Part shown: positions 16,753-23,692 of the stretch, piece by piece
Layout: the number at the start of each line of letters is the position of its first letter
Position numbering within the stretch: the first letter of the stretch is position 1
Assembly: GCA_016791115.1 (NCBI GenBank)
Contig: JAEUNL010000040.1
Location: forward strand, 1-48,161
DNA: 48,161 nt
DNA from: Rhodocyclaceae bacterium
Lineage (GTDB): Bacteria; Pseudomonadota; Gammaproteobacteria; Burkholderiales; Rhodocyclaceae
Reading direction: 5' to 3'
Translations under genes and position numbers: made by a program
Notes under the pieces: model-generated
Told to the model about the DNA's origin: nothing
The model's input: the letters and a program-made list of their open reading frames with translations, nothing else
Databases searched by the model: none

Positions 16753-16839
16753 GCGTCCTCCACCCGCGTGGGCACGAAGGTTCGGGCAATTGCGGGCCGG
16801 ATGAGCGCCCGTTCATCTCGGGCCGGAAGCGGCGCGCCC

Positions 16840-16869
16840 TTGCAATTAATCTGTTTATCACTATATACT
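16840..16869 (+). promoter_or_regulatory. Promoter of the MFP-RND efflux operon
   Basis: TTGCAA (16840-16845) and TATACT (16864-16869) are separated by 18 bp, a good sigma-70 promoter pointing to the membrane fusion protein gene. The -10 element lies in the spacer of the inverted repeat at 16848-16881, so a bound repressor would block RNA polymerase. Confidence 0.65.
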
Positions 16870-16881
16870 GATAAACAGATT
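16848..16881. promoter_or_regulatory. Perfect 13-bp inverted repeat, probable ArsR operator
   Basis: AATCTGTTTATCA and TGATAAACAGATT are exact reverse complements separated by 8 bp (CTATATAC). The element is AT-rich in an otherwise GC-rich region and overlaps the -10 element and transcription start of the efflux operon. It lies between the divergent ArsR gene and the operon. ArsR-family dimers bind such imperfect or perfect palindromes. Confidence 0.85.
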
Positions 16882-16929
16882 CAATCAAGATGGCTGGCTG
16901 CAGGGTCTGCGGCCTTCCCGGGAGATCGC

Positions 16930-17979
16930 ATGTCGCGCCGCATTTCACACCACGCCCTGCTTGTCGCACTGTCGCTTTGCGGCGCCCTGCCGGCGCAGGC
17001 CGCCGACACGCCGCCGGCGACCGCGACCGTGTCCTGGCGCGATGTACCGACATCTTTCGCGGCGGAATCGACGGTTGAGGCAGTTCGTCAGGCAACTGTC
17101 GCGGCCCAGGTGCAGGGCCGCGTGATCGAGGTGCGTGTGGATGCCGGCGACCGCGTCAAGCAGGGCGAAGTGCTGATGCGCATCGACGAGAGGGAATCGA
17201 ACCAGGCTGTGGCCGGTGCCGACGCCAGCGTCGCGCAGGCCCAGGCGCAGCTCATCAACGCGCGCGCCACCTGGGAGCGGACCAAGAATCTGTTCGCGCA
17301 GAAGTTCGTCAGCCAGGCCGCGCTGGACCAGGCGGAGGCGACGTACCGCGCCGCCGAGGCACAAATGAAGGCCGCCAGCGCCGGCCGCGGCCAGGCAACG
17401 ACGACGCGCAGCTTCACGGTGATCAACGCGCCGATCGGCGGCGTGGTCGCGGAGCGCCAGACCGAACTCGGCGAGATGGCGAGCCCCGGCAAGCCGCTGC
17501 TCACGCTCTATGATCCGAAAGGTCTGCGCGTGGTCGCAAGCATCCCGCAGTATCGCCTCGGCGAGCTGCGCGGCAGGGTGCGGGCAAAGGTCGAATTTCC
17601 GGAAAGCGGGCGCTGGGTCGATGCCACCGAAGTCGAACTGCTGCCGGTGGCCGACGCGCGCACCCACGTCGTGCGCGCACGCGTGCAATTGCCCGACAAC
17701 CTCGACGGCGTGGTGCCCGGCATGTTCGCACGCGCCCACTTCATCGTCGGCCAGTCGAAGAAACTCGTGATGCCACAGCAGGCGGTGGTCCGCCGCGGCG
17801 AATTGACCGGCGCCTATGTGAGCGACGCCAGGGGCGGCTTCCAGCTGCGCCAGTTGCGCCTTGGCGAGCCGCTCGCCGACGGACAGGTCGAAGTGCTCGC
17901 CGGCCTCGCCGCCGGCGACAAGGTCGCGATCGAACCGATCAAGGCCGGCCTCCCGAAATCTGCCGCAGGCAACCCATGA
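16930..17979 (+). CDS. RND efflux system periplasmic adaptor (membrane fusion protein)
   Basis: 349 residues with a signal peptide (about 1-25, ending PAQAAD). The lipoyl-like halves (VQGRVIEVRVDAGDRVKQGEVLMRID and NAPIGGVVAERQTELGE) flank a helical hairpin (about 95-155), followed by the beta-barrel and membrane-proximal domains. It joins the inner-membrane pump to an outer-membrane channel; no channel gene is adjacent, so a TolC-like protein from elsewhere is needed. The ATG at 16930 lies 48 bp after the palindromic operator. The stop overlaps the pump gene by 4 bp (ATGA). Confidence 0.93.
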   Translation: MSRRISHHALLVALSLCGALPAQAADTPPATATVSWRDVPTSFAAESTVEAVRQATVAAQVQGRVIEVRVDAGDRVKQGEVLMRIDERESNQAVAGADASVAQAQAQLINARATWERTKNLFAQKFVSQAALDQAEATYRAAEAQMKAASAGRGQATTTRSFTVINAPIGGVVAERQTELGEMASPGKPLLTLYDPKGLRVVASIPQYRLGELRGRVRAKVEFPESGRWVDATEVELLPVADARTHVVRARVQLPDNLDGVVPGMFARAHFIVGQSKKLVMPQQAVVRRGELTGAYVSDARGGFQLRQLRLGEPLADGQVEVLAGLAAGDKVAIEPIKAGLPKSAAGNP

Positions 17980-20900
17980 CGCGCGAACCGACGCGAACCG
18001 ACGCGCCCCCCCCTTCTCCGATGGGCGTCTCCGGCAAGATCACCGCGTACTTCCAGCGCAATGCGCTGACCCCGCTGATGGCGCTCGTCGCCCTGCTGCT
18101 GGGCGCGTTCGCCGTGCTGATCACGCCGCGCGAGGAGGAGCCGCAGATCAACGTGACCATGGCCAACGTCATGATCCCGTTTCCGGGCGCCTCGGCGAAG
18201 GACGTCGAATCGCTGGTCTCGCGACCGGCCGAGCAGGTGCTGTCGCGCATCTCGGGTATCGAGCACGTGTTCTCGGTCTCGCGCCCCGGCATGTCGGTCG
18301 TCACCGTGCAGTACGAGGTCGGGCAGGATCCGATCCAGGCGCTGGTGCGCCTCTACGACACCATCAACTCCAATCGCGACTGGCTGTCGTCCAACCTCGG
18401 TGTGGGCGAACCGATCATCAAGCCCAAAGGCATCGACGACGTGCCGATCGTCACCCTGACGTTCTGGACTGCCGATCCGAAGCGCGCCTCGTTCGAACTG
18501 CAGCAGGTGGCGCGCGCCGCCGAGACCGAGATCAAGCGCCTGCCGGGCACGCGCGACGTCACCACCATCGGCGGGCCGGGCCACGTGATTCGCGTGCTGA
18601 TGGATACCGAGCGCATGACCGCGCACGGCATCACCGCACAGGACATCCGCGCCGCGTTGCAGGTTTCCAACGCCTCGCAACCTTCGGGGGAGATCGTCTC
18701 GAACAATCGCGAGGTGCTGGTGCAGACCGGCACCTATCTCGAATCGGCAAAGGACGTGAAGCAGCTCGTCGTCGGCGTGGCCGACGGCAAACCGGTTTTC
18801 ATGTCCGACGTGGCGACGATCGAGGACGGCCCGGACCATCCGACGCGCTATGTGTGGCACGGCGTCGGGCCGGGCGCCGCGGCCGGCGAGGCCGGCACCG
18901 AATATCCGGGGGTGACGCTGTCGGTTTCCAAGAAGCCCGGCGTCAATGCGGCCGACGTTGCCGAGTCGGTGATCCGCCGCGCCGAAACGCTCAAGGGCAC
19001 GATCATCCCGGAAGGCGTCGAATTCACCGTCACGCGCAACTATGGCGCGACCGCAACCGAAAAGGCACAGAAGCTCATCGGCAAGCTGATCTTCGCCACG
19101 CTCGCGGTGATCGCGCTGGTGTGGCTCGCGCTCGGCCGGCGCGAGGCGCTGATCGTCGGCGTCGCGGTGACGCTGACGCTCGCCGCCACCTTGTTCGCCT
19201 CCTGGGCATGGGGCTTCACGCTCAACCGCGTTTCGCTGTTCGCGCTGATCTTCTCGATCGGCATCCTGGTGGACGATGCGATCGTGGTGGTCGAGAACAT
19301 CCACCGCTGGCAGGCCCTCGAACCCGGCAAGCCGCTGTGGGAGATCATTCCGCGCGCGGTGGACGAAGTCGGCAGCCCGACCATCCTCGCCACCTTCACC
19401 GTGATCGCCGCACTGCTGCCGATGGCCTTCGTCAGCGGCCTGATGGGGCCGTACATGAGCCCGATCCCGATCAACTCGTCGATGGGCATGCTGCTCTCGC
19501 TCGCCATCGCCTTCGTCGTCACGCCCTGGCTCGCGCAGAAGTTCCTGCCGCAATCCGCGCACGGCGAAGCGCATGGCGGCGGCCGGCTCGCCGGCAGGCT
19601 CGACGCCCTGTTCCGGCGCATCATGGGGCCGATGCTAGATCCGCAGACCGGCGGTCGTGCGCGGCTGAAGCTGTGGATCGCGGTGTTCACGCTGATCGGA
19701 CTTTCGGTCTTGCTGCCGGTGTTCAAACTGGTGGCGCTGAAAATGTTGCCGTTCGACAACAAGAGCGAATTCCAGGTGGTGCTCGACATGCCGGTCGGCA
19801 CGCCGGTCGAAAAGACCTCGGCGGTGCTGCACGAGATCGGCGCCTATCTGGCGACCGCGCCGGAGGTGACGGACTACCAGGCCTACGCCGGCACATCGGC
19901 GCCGATCAACTTCAACGGCCTGGTGCGCCAGTACTACCTGCGCAGCGCGCCGGAAATGGGCGACATCCAGGTCAACCTGGTCGACAAGCATCACCGCGAC
20001 CGGCAGAGCCACCAGATCGCCACCTCGCTGCGCCATCGCATCATGGAGATCGCGCGCGCACATGGCGGCAATGCCAAGGTGGTCGAAGTGCCGCCCGGCC
20101 CGCCGGTGCTCTCGCCGATCGTCGCGGAGGTCTATGGCCCCGACTACGCAGGCCAGATGGCGGTGGCGGCGAAGGTGCGCGACATCTTCGAGATCACGCC
20201 CGACATCGTCGGCGTTGACGACACGGTGGACGAGGACGCGCCGAAATCGGTGCTACGCGTCTCGCAGAGCAAGGCCGCGCTGCTCGGCGTGGCGCAGAAG
20301 GACGTGGTGGAGGTCGTGCGCCTCGGCCTCGCCGGCGAGAACGTCACGCCGGTGCACGGTGGCGGCAACAAGTACGAGATTCCGGTACGTATCACCCTGC
20401 CGCCGTCGCAGCAGAACTCGCTCGACACGCTGCTCAAGTTGCGCGTGCGAGCCCAGCAGGGCAGCGGCCAGTCCGCGCAACTGGTGCCGGTATCCGAACT
20501 GGTGGAAACCGGCCAGACGCTGCGCGACAAGGCGATCTACCACAAGGATCTGCTGCCCGTGGTCTACGTGACCGGCGACATGGGCGGACGGCTCGATTCG
20601 CCGCTCTACGGCATGTTCGACATCCGCGCCCAGGTCAAGGACATGCCGCTGGACGACGTCGACAACGGGGCGGGCACGCTCGGCGAATGGTTCATACGCG
20701 CGCCGAAGGATCCGTATGCCGGTTACAGCATCAAGTGGGACGGCGAATGGCAGGTGACCTACGAAACCTTCCGCGACATGGGCGCCGCCTACGCCGTCGG
20801 TCTGGTGTTGATCTACCTTCTGGTGGTCGCCCAGTTCAAGAGCTACCTGACGCCGCTGATCATCATGGCGCCGATCCCGCTCACCATCATCGGCGTGATG

Positions 20901-21272
20901 CCGGGCCACGCGCTGCTCGGCGCGCACTTCACTGCGACATCGATGATCGGCATGATCGCGCTTGCCGGCATCATCGTGCGCAACTCGATCCTGCTGGTGG
21001 ACTTCATCAACCTCGAGGTGGAAAAAGGCACACCTCTGGCCGAAGCCACCGTCCGCGCCGCTGCCGTGCGCGCACAGCCAATCGCGCTGACCGCACTGGC
21101 AGCGATGCTGGGCGCCTTGTTCATCCTCGACGACCCGATTTTCAACGGTCTGGCGATCTCGCTGATCTTCGGCATCCTGATATCGACGCTGCTCACGCTG
21201 GTCGTGATTCCCCTTTTGTACTACGTCGCCAACCGGCGCCGCCAGGCAACCCCATCCGTCATCGCAACCTGA
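17976..21272 (+). CDS. RND family efflux permease
   Basis: 1098 residues, proton-driven inner-membrane pump. The 12-helix layout is seen as a first helix near residue 40, a large periplasmic loop, a block of helices at about 355-555, a second loop and a final block at about 930-1085. Proton relay aspartates appear as GILVDDAIVVVEN near residue 430, a pattern closer to drug-type (HAE) pumps than to the heavy-metal CusA/CzcA type. Its start overlaps the adaptor gene. The length is slightly above typical AcrB. Substrate is unknown; the ArsR partner and DUF2892 gene hint at a stress-related compound. Confidence 0.95.
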   Translation: MTREPTRTDAPPPSPMGVSGKITAYFQRNALTPLMALVALLLGAFAVLITPREEEPQINVTMANVMIPFPGASAKDVESLVSRPAEQVLSRISGIEHVFSVSRPGMSVVTVQYEVGQDPIQALVRLYDTINSNRDWLSSNLGVGEPIIKPKGIDDVPIVTLTFWTADPKRASFELQQVARAAETEIKRLPGTRDVTTIGGPGHVIRVLMDTERMTAHGITAQDIRAALQVSNASQPSGEIVSNNREVLVQTGTYLESAKDVKQLVVGVADGKPVFMSDVATIEDGPDHPTRYVWHGVGPGAAAGEAGTEYPGVTLSVSKKPGVNAADVAESVIRRAETLKGTIIPEGVEFTVTRNYGATATEKAQKLIGKLIFATLAVIALVWLALGRREALIVGVAVTLTLAATLFASWAWGFTLNRVSLFALIFSIGILVDDAIVVVENIHRWQALEPGKPLWEIIPRAVDEVGSPTILATFTVIAALLPMAFVSGLMGPYMSPIPINSSMGMLLSLAIAFVVTPWLAQKFLPQSAHGEAHGGGRLAGRLDALFRRIMGPMLDPQTGGRARLKLWIAVFTLIGLSVLLPVFKLVALKMLPFDNKSEFQVVLDMPVGTPVEKTSAVLHEIGAYLATAPEVTDYQAYAGTSAPINFNGLVRQYYLRSAPEMGDIQVNLVDKHHRDRQSHQIATSLRHRIMEIARAHGGNAKVVEVPPGPPVLSPIVAEVYGPDYAGQMAVAAKVRDIFEITPDIVGVDDTVDEDAPKSVLRVSQSKAALLGVAQKDVVEVVRLGLAGENVTPVHGGGNKYEIPVRITLPPSQQNSLDTLLKLRVRAQQGSGQSAQLVPVSELVETGQTLRDKAIYHKDLLPVVYVTGDMGGRLDSPLYGMFDIRAQVKDMPLDDVDNGAGTLGEWFIRAPKDPYAGYSIKWDGEWQVTYETFRDMGAAYAVGLVLIYLLVVAQFKSYLTPLIIMAPIPLTIIGVMPGHALLGAHFTATSMIGMIALAGIIVRNSILLVDFINLEVEKGTPLAEATVRAAAVRAQPIALTALAAMLGALFILDDPIFNGLAISLIFGILISTLLTLVVIPLLYYVANRRRQATPSVIAT

Positions 21273-21284
21273 AGGAGAACCCTC

Positions 21285-21518
21285 ATGTCCATCGAACGCA
21301 TCGTGCGCATCGTCGCCGGCCTCTTCGTCCTGCTCTCGCTCGGCCTCGGCGTCGAAGGCAGCCCGCTGTTCGTCAACCACAACTTCCTGTGGTTCACCGC
21401 CTTCGTCGGCGCCAACCTGTTCCAGAGCGGATTCACCAATCTCTGCCCGCTGGTAAACATCCTGAAGATGATGGGCTTCAAGGAAGCCGGCAGTGCCTGC
21501 ACGCCGGCCAAGGGCTGA
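21285..21518 (+). CDS. DUF2892 membrane protein
   Basis: 77 residues with two hydrophobic segments (IVAGLFVLLSLGLGV and FLWFTAFVGANLFQSGF) followed by NLCPLVNILKMMGFK, the DUF2892 signature. The same domain forms the membrane part of the rhodanese YgaP, which in E. coli is controlled by the ArsR-type YgaV. AGGAG precedes the ATG, 12 bp after the pump gene, so it belongs to the efflux operon. The conserved cysteine in NLCP may matter for sulfur chemistry. This association points to sulfide or thiol stress as one possible signal. Confidence 0.88.
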   Translation: MSIERIVRIVAGLFVLLSLGLGVEGSPLFVNHNFLWFTAFVGANLFQSGFTNLCPLVNILKMMGFKEAGSACTPAKG

Positions 21519-21611
21519 GCCGGGAACCCTGTCGCCCCCCGCCGACGTCGACCGGCGGGCGGCCGATTCGGGTACCCTTCCCGTTTGGAATATCCGGCTT
21601 CACGCGCCGTC

Positions 21612-22577
21612 ATGCCGTCACTTGCCATCGTCGTTCCCTGCTACAACGAGCAGGAGGTTCTGCCGGAAACCATCAAGCGGCTTTCCGCGCTGCTCGAGCG
21701 CCTCGCCGCCACGCACAAGATCGACGGCAACAGCCGCATCTATCTTGTCGATGACGGCAGCCGCGACCGCACCTGGTTGTTGGTCGAGGACCATGCCGCG
21801 CAGGGATGGCCCATCGTCGGCATCAAGCTCAGCCGCAACCGCGGCCATCAGAATGCGCTGCTGGCGGGCCTTTTCGCGGCGCGCGGCGACGCGATCGTCA
21901 GCATCGACGCCGACCTGCAGGACGACGTCGACGCGATCGAGGCCATGCTCGATCACCATGTCGCCGGCTGCGACGTGGTCTACGGCGTGCGCAGGGCACG
22001 CACCACCGACACCGCCTTCAAGCGCCTGACGGCGGTCGGCTTCTATCGCCTGATGCGCCTGCTGGGTGCAAAAACGATCGACAACCATGCCGATTTCCGC
22101 CTGCTTAGCCGCCGTGCGGTCGAGTCGCTGAAAGCCTTCGGCGAGGTCAATCTCTATCTGCGCGGCATCGTCCCGATGCTGGGCTACCCTTCGGCCATCG
22201 TCGAATACGATCGCGCCGAGCGATTTGCCGGCGAGACGAAGTATCCGCTGCGCCGCATGCTCTCGCTCGCGCTGAACGCGGTCACGTCCTTCTCGGTCGT
22301 GCCCCTGCGTCTGATCAGCCTGCTCGGACTGCTGCTCTCGCTGGGCACCATGGCGGTTTCGGCCTGGGTGCTGGCGGTTTCGCTGCACCCTGAGCGCGTC
22401 GTGCCCGGCTGGGCATCGACCGTGTTGCCGATCTATTTCCTCGGTGGCGTCCAGTTGCTCTCGCTCGGTGTGATCGGCGAATACGTCGGCAAGCTCTACC
22501 TCGAATCGAAGGCACGTCCGCGCTATTTCATCGAGCGCATCGTCGGCGCCCTTCCTGCGGACGAAGTCACCCGCTGA
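21612..22577 (+). CDS. Glycosyltransferase family 2, GtrB/DPM1-like
   Basis: 321 residues. The GT-A fold is shown by IVVPCYNEQEVLPETI, the nucleotide-binding VDDGSRDRTW and the metal-binding DADLQDD, with NHADFRLLSR in the acceptor region. Two C-terminal membrane helices (about 232-258 and 272-295) match undecaprenyl-phosphate glycosyltransferases of the GtrB type, which load a sugar on the lipid carrier at the inner face of the membrane. The ATG at 21612 is chosen because it precedes the first beta strand. It faces the gtrA-like gene (6 bp between stops). The two would act together: charging, then flipping. Confidence 0.92.
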   Translation: MPSLAIVVPCYNEQEVLPETIKRLSALLERLAATHKIDGNSRIYLVDDGSRDRTWLLVEDHAAQGWPIVGIKLSRNRGHQNALLAGLFAARGDAIVSIDADLQDDVDAIEAMLDHHVAGCDVVYGVRRARTTDTAFKRLTAVGFYRLMRLLGAKTIDNHADFRLLSRRAVESLKAFGEVNLYLRGIVPMLGYPSAIVEYDRAERFAGETKYPLRRMLSLALNAVTSFSVVPLRLISLLGLLLSLGTMAVSAWVLAVSLHPERVVPGWASTVLPIYFLGGVQLLSLGVIGEYVGKLYLESKARPRYFIERIVGALPADEVTR

Positions 22578-22583
22578 GGGCAA

Positions 22584-22979
22584 TTACGCCGGACGGCGCG
22601 GCGCGAACACCAGCAAGCGACTCGCGGCAAAGAAAACCAGCGTGTAGGGCACGACACCAATCGCCTGCGCCAGATAGCTGTTGACCGCCGACACGCGGAT
22701 CAGCACGAGCACGGTCGCCAGGTTGACCGCATAGGCCAGCAGGAACGCGCCGAGGAACCGCACCAGCGCCGGCAGCACGGCGTCGCGATGGGCGAACGAC
22801 CAGTTGCGGTTCAACACGAAGCTCACTGCAAGGCCGACGCCGTAGCCGAGCATGTTCGCCGCCACGTCGCCCCATCCGAGCAACGCCTTGGCGGCAAAGA
22901 TCACCGAAAGGCCAAGCCCCGTATTGAGCACGCCGACGATCAGGAAACGCGTGAAGCTGCGAGCGAGCGAAATCGTCAT
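22584..22979 (-). CDS. GtrA family membrane protein
   Basis: 131 residues with four hydrophobic segments. FLIVGVLNTGLGLSVIF and VLNRNWSF are the signature of GtrA, thought to flip undecaprenyl-phosphate-linked sugars to the periplasm. The ATG at 22979 overlaps the stop of the methyltransferase by 4 bp (ATGA). A GtrB-type enzyme lies immediately downstream on the opposite strand. The 900-residue membrane protein upstream could transfer the flipped sugar to its target. Confidence 0.9.
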   Translation of the reverse strand: MTISLARSFTRFLIVGVLNTGLGLSVIFAAKALLGWGDVAANMLGYGVGLAVSFVLNRNWSFAHRDAVLPALVRFLGAFLLAYAVNLATVLVLIRVSAVNSYLAQAIGVVPYTLVFFAASRLLVFAPRRPA

Positions 22980-23668
22980 CGCACGGCACAAACCGAATAC
23001 TGCGCGCCGAGCGGCAGCCACGCCAGCCAGGGTTCGAGCGGGCGCAGCGCACGCAACGCACGCGGGAAGAAGATGCGGAAGCGCACCCGCGGATGCGCGA
23101 AACCGGCCTGAGCAAATCGGTCGCGCAGCGTAGCCGCACGCATGAGGACCGCGTTCTCATCGAACGGGCAGGTGTTCACCGCGCGCACCGTCAGCGGATT
23201 GAGCGGGTTGTGTTCGAATATCGTGATCAGGCCGCCCGGCCGCAATACCCGGCGCAATTCCGCAAGCAAGCCGACATGCTCCGCGGCGTCGATATGGTGA
23301 AACACGCAGGCCGAAAACACGCAGTCGAACGTGCCGTCGGCAAACGGCAGGCGCTTGCCGTCGAAGGCGGCAAAGCCGGCCTCGCCATGGACGTGCGCAC
23401 CGATGGCGAGCGACTGCAGCGAGACATCGACGCAGGCCAGGCTGCTGTCGGGAAAGTAACGCCTGAAATGGCTCGCCGACGATCCGATGCCGGCGCCGAA
23501 ATCGAGGATGCGCCGCACCTCGGGCAGCCCGGCGCATTCGACCAGCGCCTTCAGGTCGCGCACCTTGTACTCGGCAAAGTAGGCCGGCTCCTCGCCCGAT
23601 GCCGCGATGTTGCCGGCATGGACGCTGGTGTATTCCTGCGCGAACTTGTCGAACTCGGATCGGTTCAT
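22976..23668 (-). CDS. SAM-dependent methyltransferase (class I)
   Basis: 230 residues. Motif I is ILDFGAGIGSSASHF (about 54-68); ACVDVS and FDCVFSACVFHHI follow as motifs II and IV, then LRRVLRPGGLITIFEHN. This pattern is close to the UbiE/Methyltransf_11 type. It is cotranscribed with the 900-residue membrane protein (24 bp upstream) and overlaps gtrA. In this context it probably methylates a sugar, lipid or related small molecule of the surface glycan, but the substrate is not shown by sequence. Confidence 0.9.
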   Translation of the reverse strand: MNRSEFDKFAQEYTSVHAGNIAASGEEPAYFAEYKVRDLKALVECAGLPEVRRILDFGAGIGSSASHFRRYFPDSSLACVDVSLQSLAIGAHVHGEAGFAAFDGKRLPFADGTFDCVFSACVFHHIDAAEHVGLLAELRRVLRPGGLITIFEHNPLNPLTVRAVNTCPFDENAVLMRAATLRDRFAQAGFAHPRVRFRIFFPRALRALRPLEPWLAWLPLGAQYSVCAVR

Positions 23669-23692
23669 GTAACGAGTATACCGGGCGCGCCC

